This document shows positions 10,239 to 19,021 of a DNA stretch of 64,000 nucleotides, piece after piece. The notes below the pieces were generated by a model. It did not search any database, was not told where the DNA came from, and worked only from the letters and a program-made list of their open reading frames with translations. Every line of letters begins with the position of its first letter. The first letter of the stretch is position 1. The position numbers and the translations under genes were made by a program. Source of the DNA: an uncultured Duodenibacillus sp. (GTDB lineage: Bacteria > Pseudomonadota > Gammaproteobacteria > Burkholderiales > Burkholderiaceae_F); the NCBI GenBank assembly GCA_944388865.1, contig CALXKM010000033.1:1-64000 (forward strand), in the 5' to 3' direction.

Positions 10239-10706
10239 CTATGCGCGGTGATAGGGGTGGTTGTGCAGAATCGACCAGGCCCGATAGATCTGCTCGCACA
10301 AGAGTACCCGGGCAAAGGCGTGCGGCAGCGTCATCGACGAGATGCGCATCATGAGTCTGGCAGATTTCTTTATCTCGGCGTCAAGTCCGTCGGCTCCTCC
10401 GATGACAAAGCTCACGCCGACGCCCTCGTTTTGCCAGCTTTCAATTTTCTTAGCAAAGTCCATCGTGGTGAGGTCGCGCCCGTGTTCGTCGAGCGCGACC
10501 ACGATGTCGCCGGCGGGAATCGCCTTTGAAATGCGCTCGGCTTCAGCGGCCATGAGTTTTGCCGCGGGCTGGCCGCTGCGCGTCTCGGCGCGCACCTCTT
10601 TGACGGCGACGGCAAAGTCGCGGGGAAATCGCGACAAGTAGTCTTTGACGGCTTCATCGGCCCAGGAAGGCTGGCGCAGGCCGACGGCCACAATGGTTAC
10701 GCGCAT
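10239..10706 (-). CDS. rlmH: 23S rRNA pseudouridine-1915 N3-methyltransferase
   Basis: SPOUT-class enzyme that methylates pseudouridine 1915 in helix 69 of 23S rRNA on assembled ribosomes. At 155 aa it has the family length. The SAM-binding segment FVIGGADGL is near residues 100-108, and the C-terminal PHAFARVLLCEQIYRAWSI...HPYHR is highly characteristic. It lies 24 bases after rsfS and 49 bases before maf on the same strand, in the usual nadD-rsfS-rlmH order. Confidence 0.97.
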   Translation of the reverse strand: MRVTIVAVGLRQPSWADEAVKDYLSRFPRDFAVAVKEVRAETRSGQPAAKLMAAEAERISKAIPAGDIVVALDEHGRDLTTMDFAKKIESWQNEGVGVSFVIGGADGLDAEIKKSARLMMRISSMTLPHAFARVLLCEQIYRAWSILHNHPYHRA

Positions 10707-10730
10707 GGTGCTTTTGCAAAGTGCTGCGAA

Positions 10731-11096
10731 TTAATTCTCAGAAGGAGCCTTGATGAGAGGTGCAACCTCAATCTTGTGCGGTCCCCAGAGCTCTTCAAGG
10801 TTGTAGTAGGCGCGCATGGCCGGCTGCAGACAGTGCACGACGATGTCGCCTGCGTCAACAAGCACCCATTCGCCGGTTTCGCTGCCTTCAATGCCGTGCA
10901 CGCGGCGCCCCATCTCCTTGAGGGCGCGGCTCACGGAGTTGGCCAGAGCGCGCGTCTGGCGATTGCTCGTGCCCGAGCAGATCACGACGTGTGAAAATGC
11001 ACTGGTCTTTTTTGCGGTGTCATAGACGCAAATATCCTGCCCCTTGACGTCTTCAAGGGCATCAACAATGGTGCTTAAAACGAGTTCGTTGGTCAT
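10731..11096 (-). CDS. rsfS: Ribosomal silencing factor RsfS
   Basis: Binds ribosomal protein L14 on the 50S subunit and blocks subunit joining under nutrient limitation. The 121-aa product has the family core: ALEDVKGQDI near residue 13, FVICSGTS-like SHVVICSGTSNRQ near 35-47, GEWVLVDAGDIVVHCL near 76-91, and YYNLEELWG near 98. The ATG at 11096 agrees with the conserved N terminus; a longer open frame upstream overlaps nadD in another frame and is rejected. The start is preceded by a T-rich tract rather than a Shine-Dalgarno sequence. Confidence 0.95.
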   Translation of the reverse strand: MTNELVLSTIVDALEDVKGQDICVYDTAKKTSAFSHVVICSGTSNRQTRALANSVSRALKEMGRRVHGIEGSETGEWVLVDAGDIVVHCLQPAMRAYYNLEELWGPHKIEVAPLIKAPSEN

Positions 11097-11121
11097 AAAA
11101 AAGTGGTGAAAAGAAAGATAA

Positions 11122-11793
11122 CTACCTGCCTGCACCGGCATACAGCCCTTGGGCCGCAATGCGGCGGGCGACTTTAACGGGCAGCCAATTTTCCAGCCGC
11201 TTGAAAGCTTCTTTGCGCGGCAGGCGTGCAAAAAGTTCGCGAATTTTAGTCGAACTTGCTTCATGTGCGGCAATGGTGAATGTGCACAGACTTCCTGAAG
11301 GTGCATTTGCAATCTGCATGGCATCCAGAAAACGCCCTTCAACGAGCGCTTCAACTTCGGGCGCCGCATGCGGCATGTCTTTTGCCCGATTGCAAAGCGC
11401 AATGTTGACTAAATCGAGAAATTCTCGCCAGCGCCGCCAGGTGTGAAAATTTTTCCATTGGTCGGCGCCGAGAATAAGTACAAGAGGGGTGCTTGGCCCC
11501 ACGAGTTTGCGCATTTCTATGAGCGTATCGATCGTGTAAGTGTCGCCTTCTCGCATGAGCTCCATCGTGTTGACGGCAAAAAGGGGATTTCCTTCAATGG
11601 CTTCTTCAAGAAGCGCAAGGCGCTCTTTGACGGGCGTAGCCACTGCCTTTTGCCAGGGACGCGGCGCGAGCACGAAGTCAATGCGCGCAAGCGGCATGGC
11701 GCGCGTTGCTTCGCGGGCAACGCACAGGTGGCCGTTGTGCACTGGATCGAAGGTGCCGCCGAAAAGACCAATACCGCGTCTGACGATGTTCAA
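11122..11793 (-). CDS. nadD: Nicotinate-nucleotide adenylyltransferase
   Basis: Adenylates nicotinate mononucleotide to deamido-NAD in NAD synthesis; nadE elsewhere in this window catalyses the final step. The nucleotidyltransferase motif GGTFDPVHNGHL is at residues 12-23, and the C-terminal SSTKIRE motif is near residue 183. The length of 223 aa is normal. GAGGAA lies rather far (about 15 bases) from the ATG. It is upstream of rsfS by 25 bases and probably co-transcribed through maf. Confidence 0.95.
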   Translation of the reverse strand: MNIVRRGIGLFGGTFDPVHNGHLCVAREATRAMPLARIDFVLAPRPWQKAVATPVKERLALLEEAIEGNPLFAVNTMELMREGDTYTIDTLIEMRKLVGPSTPLVLILGADQWKNFHTWRRWREFLDLVNIALCNRAKDMPHAAPEVEALVEGRFLDAMQIANAPSGSLCTFTIAAHEASSTKIRELFARLPRKEAFKRLENWLPVKVARRIAAQGLYAGAGR

Positions 11794-11882
11794 GATGATC
11801 TGTTCCTCAAAAGCTATGCATGCATGCGCACATGCGAGAAAATTTTTTCGTCTGCTTTTCTGCTGCCGCAGTACGCGCTTGA

Positions 11883-12542
11883 TCAGCGCGTGATCTGCGT
11901 GGTGAAGACATCGGAAATGACGCCTTTTTCATCGGCAAGCGCACCTACCCAGACGTACTCGGTGAAGCTCTCTTCATAGTACTCGTAGGTGCGGCGCGAT
12001 ACCCAAAAACGCCAACCGCGAGCATCGCGCAGACTTGCTGGACCAATGTCGCTTGTCACCGAGTCGATGTTCATGCCGCTGGCAATGTGCGACAAAAAGA
12101 CCGGTTCGAAATGATCGGTGAGTGCGCCGCAGCGCGCATTTTGCGCAAACGTGCCCGGGCGCATCTGCACTTCGGTGACGGTGTCCTGGCCCGAGGCGAT
12201 GAACCAAAGCTTGACGGGCTTGGAATTGTTTTGCGCCTGAACGCAGACCCAGCGGCGAGCGTTCTTTCCAGAGCCTTCCTCATGCACGGGAGCGCGGGCG
12301 ATGGCGGCAACATCTGAAAGTCTTGACTGCTCGAGCACCACGACCGTATTGCCCAGCAGCACGGGAGTTGCGGGCGAGACCGTGTACGTGCTGCGTGCAT
12401 GAAGAAGCGTGGCGGGGTAGCTGAAGGGGGCTTGCGTGCCGTCGTTTTCAGAGGACTCTTGCGCGCAGGCTGAGCCAAAGACCAGCATCAAAGCAGTCGC
12501 GCCTGCGGCCATTATGCAGGACGCAGGAGAGGTGCAAGTCAT
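11883..12542 (-). CDS. Exported protein of unknown function
   Basis: I do not recognise this family. From the ATG at 12542 it is 219 aa with an N-terminal hydrophobic stretch ending GSACAQE, resembling a signal peptide with an A-C-A/Q cleavage site; the cysteine is not in a good lipobox context. The mature part has two spaced cysteines (in WVCVQAQ and NARCGAL) that could form a disulfide, many aromatic residues near the C terminus (RTYEYYEESFTEYVW) and no membrane segment. It lies between the purD terminator and nadD on the same strand, where related Burkholderiales often carry hemF. A later ATG within the signal region is also possible. Confidence 0.75.
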   Translation of the reverse strand: MTCTSPASCIMAAGATALMLVFGSACAQESSENDGTQAPFSYPATLLHARSTYTVSPATPVLLGNTVVVLEQSRLSDVAAIARAPVHEEGSGKNARRWVCVQAQNNSKPVKLWFIASGQDTVTEVQMRPGTFAQNARCGALTDHFEPVFLSHIASGMNIDSVTSDIGPASLRDARGWRFWVSRRTYEYYEESFTEYVWVGALADEKGVISDVFTTQITR

Positions 12543-12584
12543 TGGGCGAGTCGTCTTAATCAAAAAAGCACCTTCAACAAAAAA

Positions 12585-12626
12585 ACAGCCAAAGCAAAAA
12601 GGCGGGAGTCTCAACGCACTCCCGCC
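12585..12626 (-). terminator. Intrinsic terminator after purD
   Basis: A perfect 9-bp stem (GGCGGGAGT at 12601-12609 with ACTCCCGCC at 12618-12626) is followed on the minus strand by TTTTT and further T-rich sequence. It lies 34 bases past the purD stop. Confidence 0.85.
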
Positions 12627-12659
12627 TGCGTGCCGGTCGGCAACAAGCACATCGTCCGG

Positions 12660-13952
12660 TTACTTCTGTTCCCGGGCAATGGCGCGATAGCCGATGTCGC
12701 GGCGCATCTGTGCGCCTTCAAAGTGTACCTGATCGGCGGCTTCGTAAGCTCGTTTCTGAGCCTGCGTGATGTTTTCTCCGAGACCTACGACGCAAAGCAC
12801 GCGCCCGCCCGAGACGACGCACTCGCCCTTGTCGTTGGTCTTGGTGCCGGCGTGAAAGACGATGTGCGCATCGTCGTTTGCAGGCAGCTTCGTGATGACC
12901 GCACCCTTTTCAGGGGCCTGGGGGTAGCCGCGAGCGGCAACCACTACGCCTAGGGCCGAGCGGCAGTCCCATTGAAGGTCAACGCCTTCGAGCTCTCCGC
13001 GGGCCGCAGCAAGAAGCACGCGGGCGAGATCGCCCTTGACGCGGCTCATGATGGGCTGCGTTTCCGGATCGCCCATGCGGCAGTTGAATTCAAGCGTCTT
13101 GACCGTTGTGGAGCCCTGCTTGTCCTTGCCGATCATCAGGCCTGCGTAGAGAAAGCCCGTATAGATGATTCCGTCGGCGGCCATGCCGGCCACGGTGGGC
13201 TCGATGATTTCGCGCATGACTTTTTCATGCACTTCAGCGGTCACGACCGGGGCCGGAGAATAGGCGCCCATGCCGCCCGTGTTGGGGCCTTTGTCTGCGT
13301 CAAGAAGGCGCTTGTGATCCTGCGAGGTGGCCAGCGGCAGAATATGCTTGCCGTCGACGATGACGATGAAGCTTGCTTCTTCGCCTTCGAGATATTCCTC
13401 GATTACGACGCGTGCGCCGGCTGCGCCGAATTTGTGGTCGCCGAGCATGTCGTCGATGGCCGCGTGAGCTTCATCTTCGGTCATGGCAACCACGACGCCC
13501 TTGCCGGCGGCAAGACCGTCGGCTTTGATGACGATCGGAGCGCCCTTAGCGCGCACGTAGTCGTGAGCGGCTTTGACGTCGCTGAAGGTTTCGTAGTCGG
13601 CAGTGGGCACGCCCTTGCGCTTCATGAAGGCCTTGGCGAAGTCTTTGGAGCTTTCGAGCTGCGCGGCTTCGCGGGTGGGGCCGAAGATGGTGAGGCCGCT
13701 GGCGCGAAAGACGTTGACGACGCCTTTGGCAAGAGGTGCTTCGGGGCCGACGACGGTGAGCTCAATGTCGTTGTCGCGCGCAAAGTCGCGCAAAGCTTCA
13801 ATGTCGGTGATGGCGACGTTGGTGAGCGCTGGATCCAGAGCCGTGCCGGCGTTGCCCGGGGCAACGAAAACCTTTTCAACGCTCTCAGACTTGGACAGGC
13901 GCCAGGCAAGGGCGTGTTCGCGGCCGCCGCTGCCGATAACAAGAACTTTCAT
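12660..13952 (-). CDS. purD: Phosphoribosylamine-glycine ligase
   Basis: ATP-grasp enzyme joining glycine to phosphoribosylamine, the second step of de novo purine synthesis. The N terminus VLVIGSGGREHALAWRL is the family signature, ATP-grasp elements follow in the middle, and GGMGAYSPAPV near residue 230 and EFNCRMGDPETQ near 290 are diagnostic. The length of 430 aa is typical. The start at 13952 is preceded by a short T run, not a Shine-Dalgarno. It shares the strand with yebC but a strong terminator separates them. purM and guaBA elsewhere in the window serve the same pathway. Confidence 0.97.
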   Translation of the reverse strand: MKVLVIGSGGREHALAWRLSKSESVEKVFVAPGNAGTALDPALTNVAITDIEALRDFARDNDIELTVVGPEAPLAKGVVNVFRASGLTIFGPTREAAQLESSKDFAKAFMKRKGVPTADYETFSDVKAAHDYVRAKGAPIVIKADGLAAGKGVVVAMTEDEAHAAIDDMLGDHKFGAAGARVVIEEYLEGEEASFIVIVDGKHILPLATSQDHKRLLDADKGPNTGGMGAYSPAPVVTAEVHEKVMREIIEPTVAGMAADGIIYTGFLYAGLMIGKDKQGSTTVKTLEFNCRMGDPETQPIMSRVKGDLARVLLAAARGELEGVDLQWDCRSALGVVVAARGYPQAPEKGAVITKLPANDDAHIVFHAGTKTNDKGECVVSGGRVLCVVGLGENITQAQKRAYEAADQVHFEGAQMRRDIGYRAIAREQK

Positions 13953-14133
13953 AAAAATTTCGGCGCATTAAACCCAAGCGTTTATGCTAAAGAGCAAAGC
14001 GCCGCCTCCGTAGTGAGAAAAAATTTATTGCCCGTAATTGTAGCCGCTTGCGGCACGCAGACCTTGAGGCGTTTATGCAAATGTCGGTCAAAAGCTTGAA
14101 GGCGCCCAAGACCAAGCGCGCAGATATCAGGTG

Positions 14134-14177
14134 AAAAAACAAAAAAAGCCTGTCGACGTTTTTGCATCGGCAGGCTT
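14134..14177 (-). terminator. Intrinsic terminator after yebC
   Basis: An 11-bp stem with one G-U pair (14146-14156 with 14167-14177) is followed on the minus strand by a run of seven T and then further T-rich sequence. It lies 42 bases past the yebC stop. Confidence 0.85.
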
Positions 14178-14218
14178 GCGTGCGGGTGCTACGCGAAAAG
14201 CAAGAGATGGTTGAAGAA

Positions 14219-14953
14219 CTATTCTTCTTCGTCAAACACGGCGCTCGTGTAGACGTGGCTTACGTCGTCGAGATCTTCGAGCGCATCGATAAGCTTTTGC
14301 ATCTTGACTGCGTCTTCGCCCGTGAGCTCAATTTCGTTTAAGGGCTTCATGGTGATCTCAGAAGACACAGGAACAAGGCCCGCGGTTTCAAAAGCCTTGC
14401 TCACGGCATCGAACTGCGCAGGATCGCAAACGACCTCAATGGAGCCGTCTTCATCGGTTACGCAGTCATCGGCACCGGCTTCAAGCGCCGTTTCCATGAC
14501 GGCATCTTCGCTTGTGCCCGGAGCAAAAAGGAATTCGCCGCAGTGGCGGAACTGGAAGGACACCGATCCTTCGGTGCCGAGGTTGCCGCCGTGCTTGGAA
14601 AGAGCATGACGCACGTCAGCTACGGTGCGGGTGCGGTTGTCGGTCGTGCAGTCGATGATGAGGCTAGCGCCGCCCACGCCGTAGCCCTCGTAGCGGATTT
14701 CTTCATAGCTCACGCCTTCGAGCTGGCCGGTGCCTTTGAGGATGGCGTTTTGAATGGTGTCCTTGGGCACGTTGCCGTCGCGGGCCTTGGCGATCGCCTG
14801 ACGAAGACGAGAGTTCATGTCAGGATCGCCGCTGCCGCCGACGCGAGCTGCAACGATGATTTCACGCACAAGCTTGGTCCACAGGTTGGAGCGCTTGGCG
14901 TCCTGACGACCTTTGCGATGTTGAATATTGGCCCATTTAGAGTGTCCGGACAT
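14219..14953 (-). CDS. yebC: YebC/PmpR-family (TACO1-like) protein
   Basis: Family members act as DNA-binding regulators (PmpR type) or as ribosome-associated factors that relieve stalling at proline-rich stretches. The N terminus [20 protein letters not shown] is nearly invariant across the family, and [21 protein letters not shown] near residues 90-110 is characteristic. The length of 244 aa is normal. AAGGGAAC lies about 5 bases before the ATG. It is followed by its own terminator, so it is not co-transcribed with purD. A TACAAT -10-like element lies on the minus strand at 15090-15095. Confidence 0.95.
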   Translation of the reverse strand: MSGHSKWANIQHRKGRQDAKRSNLWTKLVREIIVAARVGGSGDPDMNSRLRQAIAKARDGNVPKDTIQNAILKGTGQLEGVSYEEIRYEGYGVGGASLIIDCTTDNRTRTVADVRHALSKHGGNLGTEGSVSFQFRHCGEFLFAPGTSEDAVMETALEAGADDCVTDEDGSIEVVCDPAQFDAVSKAFETAGLVPVSSEITMKPLNEIELTGEDAVKMQKLIDALEDLDDVSHVYTSAVFDEEE

Positions 14954-15155
14954 TTTGTTCCCTTAATTTTTGCTTTGTCTGTTTCGATGTTGCTCTTAAA
15001 AGCAGTACGCCCGCGTGCGCTGCCGGCTGTCTTTGGTGTTGACAAGAGCCGGGCGCGCAGGGTGGCGCAAATTTTTTGGTTTCGCGCGCATTGTAATGGT
15101 TTCGAAGCGGCTGCGAAAGAGCCGCTTTCAAACAACTCTCAGGCACACGAGAGCT

Positions 15156-17828
15156 TTATGCCTCGACTTCTTCGAGATCCTTTGCTTTTTGGCTCAGTTC
15201 GTAGATAAGTGCAAGAGCCTGCCGTGCGGAGAGTTCATCGACGTCAATGTTGGCGATCGATGAGACAAATGCGTCCTTAGCATCGGGTTCTTCAGCAACA
15301 TCGGCCTCAGCAAACGTTTGTGCTGGTTCATCGGCTGCTGCGAAGAGATCAAGCTGCGGGCCGCTTCTGAGCGCACGGGCTTCGAGTTCGGAGAGATAAT
15401 TTTTGGCTCTGCGGATGACGCGTGCTGGAACCCCCGCAAGGTGCGCTACGGCAATGCCGTAGGACTGATTGGCTGGGCCATCCTTGATGTCGTGCAAAAA
15501 GACGATGCCCTTTTTGGATTCCTGTGCGCGCACATGTACGTTGGCTGCTTCTGGACATTCGGTTGACAGTTGCGTGAGCTCAAAGTAATGCGTCGCAAAC
15601 AGCGTCCAGCTGCGAGTGTTCTCCACGAGTTCTCGCGCAATGGAAGCCGCCAGGCTCAGACCGTCGAAAGTCGAGGTGCCGCGGCCGATTTCATCCATCA
15701 GCACTAGTGAATTGCTTGTTGCCTGATGCAAAATGGCGGCTGCCTCGGTCATCTCGACCATGAAGGTGGAGCGGCCGCGGGCCAGATCATCTGATGCGCC
15801 GATGCGCGTCAGAATTTTGTCGATCGGTCCAAGTCTTGCGGCTTGTGCAGGCACGTAGGCTCCAGCGTAGGCCAAAAGCGCAATGAGCGCCACCGAGCGC
15901 ATATAGGTCGACTTTCCACCCATGTTGGGGCCGGTGATCACCAGAAGTCTGCGGCCGGGCACAAGCCGGCAGTCGTTTGGAACGTAGTGCTCGAGCATGT
16001 GTTCGACCACGGGGTGACGCGCACCTTCGATTTCAATGCCTGGCCTGTCGTCAAGAACCGGACGGCACCAGCGTGCACCGATAGCGTGGCGCGCAAATGC
16101 GCCTAACGCATCGATGGCGGCGACGGCAGCCGCCGCTTGCATCAAAGGCTGAACAAAGGTTGCGGCGCGATCCAAAAGCGCGTCCCAAAGCGAGCGCTCA
16201 AGCTGCTGGCAGCGCTCTTTGGCCGACAACGCCTTGTCTTCGAATTCCTTGAGCTCGGGCGTGATGTAGCGCTCGACATTTTTCAGCGTCTGGCGCCTTC
16301 TGTAGCGCTCAGGAACGTTTTCGGCTTGTCCGCGCGGTACTTCGATGTAGTAGCCCGAGACGCGGTTAAATTCCACGCGAAGTGAATTGATCCCGGTGAG
16401 ATCTTTTTCTTTTGCTTCGAGCTCCATGAGAAAGTCGCCGGCGTTGTCGCGCATGCCGCGCAGCTCTCGAAGTTCGTCGCAGGCCTCGCTGCTGATGACT
16501 TCGCCCTCGCGCAAAAGCGTGGCGGGCTCAGGCAGCAAAGTGTGCGAAAGGTCTTCATATAGTGAGGCGTCTAAGGTAAGAGAGTTGCGCGCGTGTTCCA
16601 GAAGAGGGGCCTTGAAGATCGTCAAGACCTTGGAGAGCTCCTCAAGTTGCGGCAGGGCGTCGCGCAAGGCGGCCAGCTCCTTGGGGCGAATGCTTCGAAG
16701 CGCGATGCGCCCGGCCATGCGCTCAATGTCAGGCAGGCCGTTTATGGCGGCAAAAAGTTCTTCACGAGCCAGTTCGTTTGCCAGAAGTTCGGCGATGACG
16801 TCGTGTCGGGCACTGGCTTCCTGAGCGCTTCTGAGAGGATTGTGCAGCCAGCGGCGCATCGTTCTGCTTCCCATTGAGGTGCTGCAGACGTCAAGCACCG
16901 AGATCAGCGTGGGTCCGTTGTCGCCTCTTAATGTTTCGCTGATCTCGAGGTTGCGCCGCGTAGCCGCATCAAGCGCAATGAAGCTCGAATCGTTTTCAAG
17001 CACCAAAGGTCTGATGTAGGGAAGCGCTTCGCGCTGAGTTTGCTCTACGTAGCCCAAAATGGCATTGGCTGCGGCAAGAACTTCGGGTTCGTTTTCAAGA
17101 CCGCGCACCACGAGTCCTTCGAGGCCGAAGCGCTCGCGCAATTGCTGTGCGCCCTTTTGAGCGTCGAAATGCCAGTCGGGCAGGGACGTAACGGCGGCCG
17201 TAATTTCTTCGGGAAGATCGTCGCGCAGCTTGTCGGCAACGAGAATTTCGCTGGGACGCACGCGGGCGAGTTCTCCGGCGAGTTCGTCATTTTTGATTTT
17301 GACGGCGCAGAATTCGCCGCTCGAGAGCGTCAGCCGTACGAGCGCGCCTTCGGCGTGCTTTGAAGAAGCGGGCGCCCAGGCAGCCAGAATTGAGTCGACC
17401 TTTTCGTTTAAGAGCGCATTGTCGGTGATGGTGCCGGGCGTGACGATGCGCACGATCTTGCGCTGCATCATGCCGCGGGGCTGCTCGGCATCTCCGACCT
17501 GCTCGCAAATGGCAACCGATTGGCCGCAGCGAACGAGCCGCGCCAAGTACTGGTCAAGCGTTGAAGCCGGAACGCCGGCCATGGGAATGGGATTGCCCGA
17601 GCTGTCTTTGCCCCGGCGGGTGAGCGTGAGCCCAAGCAGTTTGTTGAGCTTGACGGCGTCCTCAAAAAAAGTTTCGTAAAAATCCCCAAGACGGTATAAA
17701 AGCAGCACGCCGGGATTTTCGTCGCGCATCATCAGGTATTGGCGCATTACGGGCGTGTGCTCAGCATAAGGCTCGGGCATGCCGGCAGATGCTTGGCGAG
17801 GGGATTTGCATGACTTGGAATCGACCAT
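15156..17828 (-). CDS. mutS: DNA mismatch recognition protein MutS
   Basis: Binds base mismatches and short loops and recruits MutL. The mismatch-binding FYE is near residue 50 in GDFYETFFEDA. Connector, lever and clamp regions follow, with the ABC ATPase at the C terminus: Walker A GPNMGGKST near residue 630 and Walker B LVLMDEIGRGTSTFDG near 705. The family is usually 850-880 aa. The ATG at 17828 gives 890 aa; an ATG at 17780 would give 874 aa and aligns closely with known N termini. Neither has a Shine-Dalgarno, and 17828 follows a pyrimidine-rich tract. mutL is elsewhere in the window; no mutH is seen. Confidence 0.95.
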   Translation of the reverse strand: MVDSKSCKSPRQASAGMPEPYAEHTPVMRQYLMMRDENPGVLLLYRLGDFYETFFEDAVKLNKLLGLTLTRRGKDSSGNPIPMAGVPASTLDQYLARLVRCGQSVAICEQVGDAEQPRGMMQRKIVRIVTPGTITDNALLNEKVDSILAAWAPASSKHAEGALVRLTLSSGEFCAVKIKNDELAGELARVRPSEILVADKLRDDLPEEITAAVTSLPDWHFDAQKGAQQLRERFGLEGLVVRGLENEPEVLAAANAILGYVEQTQREALPYIRPLVLENDSSFIALDAATRRNLEISETLRGDNGPTLISVLDVCSTSMGSRTMRRWLHNPLRSAQEASARHDVIAELLANELAREELFAAINGLPDIERMAGRIALRSIRPKELAALRDALPQLEELSKVLTIFKAPLLEHARNSLTLDASLYEDLSHTLLPEPATLLREGEVISSEACDELRELRGMRDNAGDFLMELEAKEKDLTGINSLRVEFNRVSGYYIEVPRGQAENVPERYRRRQTLKNVERYITPELKEFEDKALSAKERCQQLERSLWDALLDRAATFVQPLMQAAAAVAAIDALGAFARHAIGARWCRPVLDDRPGIEIEGARHPVVEHMLEHYVPNDCRLVPGRRLLVITGPNMGGKSTYMRSVALIALLAYAGAYVPAQAARLGPIDKILTRIGASDDLARGRSTFMVEMTEAAAILHQATSNSLVLMDEIGRGTSTFDGLSLAASIARELVENTRSWTLFATHYFELTQLSTECPEAANVHVRAQESKKGIVFLHDIKDGPANQSYGIAVAHLAGVPARVIRRAKNYLSELEARALRSGPQLDLFAAADEPAQTFAEADVAEEPDAKDAFVSSIANIDVDELSARQALALIYELSQKAKDLEEVEA

Positions 17829-17857
17829 GGGAGGGAGAAAAACCAGTGTTGTTCTTG

Positions 17858-17901
17858 TTTGAACAAGCAATGCGCTCCAAGGACTGGAGCGCATGTTCAA
17901 A
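17858..17901. other. Strong hairpin between suhB and mutS
   Basis: A perfect 9-bp stem (ATGCGCTCC at 17870-17878 with GGAGCGCAT at 17886-17894) is extended, after a 5-base bulge, by TTTGAAC/GTTCAAA at 17858-17864 and 17895-17901. No adjoining T run is present on either strand, so a simple terminator is not supported. It lies in the presumed mutS leader. Confidence 0.55.
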
Positions 17902-17983
17902 TCTTTCGGCAGCGTTTTGAGAAAAAGAGCGATTGCTCAAAACAAAGCCGCCGCAAACGAGTCTCGAATCGAGCTTCGAAAGG

Positions 17984-18778
17984 CTATCGGGCCACGGCGT
18001 CTGAGACCTTAAAGAGAAGCGGCGAGAAGATCTTGGGCGTGCCCGAGCAGATGCTGCCGGTTTCCAGATACTTTTCTCCACCCTCAAGGTCGGTTACAAG
18101 GCCGCCCGCTTCAATCACAAGAAGCGATCCCGCGGCGATGTCCCAGCAGCTCAGTCCCGACTCCCAGTAGCCGTCCAGGCGTCCGCAGGCGACGTAGGCC
18201 AGATCGAGTGCGGCCGAGCCTGCGCGCCGCAGTCCGGCGGCTGAGCGGGCAACGCGCTCGAGCTTGGGCAAAAAGCCTGCATAGTCATCGTCGCGTCGAA
18301 ACGGAAATCCGGTGCCGATCAGAGCGCGGGAAAATTCAGAGCGGCCCGACACGCGCATGCGGCGGTTGTTGAGAAATGCTCCGCGGCTGCGCTCGGCAGT
18401 AAAGAGTTCGTTTTTCGCCGGGTCATAGACCACTGCCACCATGACGCGTCCCTTGACGGCATAGGCAATGCTCACGGCATATTGAGGAAAGCCGTGCAGA
18501 AAATTCGTGGTGCCGTCCAGAGGATCGATAATCCAGGCGGCCGGGGCGTTGGCGACGTATTTGGCGTGATCCTCTTCAGCGATGATCACGTCGCGCGGAA
18601 AGTACTGCGCGATCAAGCCTTTGATGATGTTTTGGCTTTCGGTATCGACGCGGCTGACAAAATCAAAAGGAGCCTTTTCGTGAACTTCAATTGAATCAAG
18701 GCTGAGGCTTTCTCGGTTGATGTAGTTGCCGGCGCGGCGGGCGGCCTGAATTGCCACCTCAAGTTGAGCTGATGCCAT
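17984..18778 (-). CDS. suhB: Inositol-1-monophosphatase family protein SuhB
   Basis: Mg-dependent, lithium-sensitive phosphatase fold; in enterobacteria SuhB also joins the rRNA antitermination complex. Metal-binding motifs are present: AEEDH near residue 66, DPLDGTTNFLHG near 85-96 and WDIAAGSLLVIEAGG near 213-227. The length of 264 aa is normal. It is divergent from trmJ across about 240 bases, a pairing common in betaproteobacteria. mutS follows on the same strand after 155 bases. Confidence 0.95.
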   Translation of the reverse strand: MASAQLEVAIQAARRAGNYINRESLSLDSIEVHEKAPFDFVSRVDTESQNIIKGLIAQYFPRDVIIAEEDHAKYVANAPAAWIIDPLDGTTNFLHGFPQYAVSIAYAVKGRVMVAVVYDPAKNELFTAERSRGAFLNNRRMRVSGRSEFSRALIGTGFPFRRDDDYAGFLPKLERVARSAAGLRRAGSAALDLAYVACGRLDGYWESGLSCWDIAAGSLLVIEAGGLVTDLEGGEKYLETGSICSGTPKIFSPLLFKVSDAVAR

Positions 18779-18932
18779 GGTGTGTGTCAGAAAACAGTTG
18801 AAAGTTCAGACGCATGCAGCGCTCTTGGGGCTGTGCTGATCGCATTCATCGAAGAATGCGCGGCTTGTGCTGACGGCCGTTGAACTGCGTGCGCTGACTG
18901 CTAAGCAAAAGTGAGCGGAACTTCAAAAGGGC

Positions 18933-18938
18933 TAAAAT
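18933..18938 (+). promoter_or_regulatory. TAAAAT -10-like element before trmJ
   Basis: GGGCTAAAATGCCC lies 84 bases before the trmJ start. No clear -35 is visible at 16-18 bases spacing. Confidence 0.3.
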
Positions 18939-19021
18939 GCCCGAAAGCCGCAAAGTGTCAAACGATTATTCTAATCGATTTGCAGAGATTGCATTTTCTT
19001 TTTTGAGTACTCACTGCGAGC

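Noticed and set aside
12100..12112. GGTTCGA-like sequence suggesting a tRNA T-loop
   Set aside because: No acceptor or anticodon stem can be folded around it, and it lies inside a coding frame; the same applies to a similar string in dnaX near 42156.
12972..14099. Long plus-strand open frame (375 codons) opposite purD
   Set aside because: It is antisense to a clearly conserved purD and its translation resembles no protein; codon bias in GC-rich genes keeps the opposite frame open.
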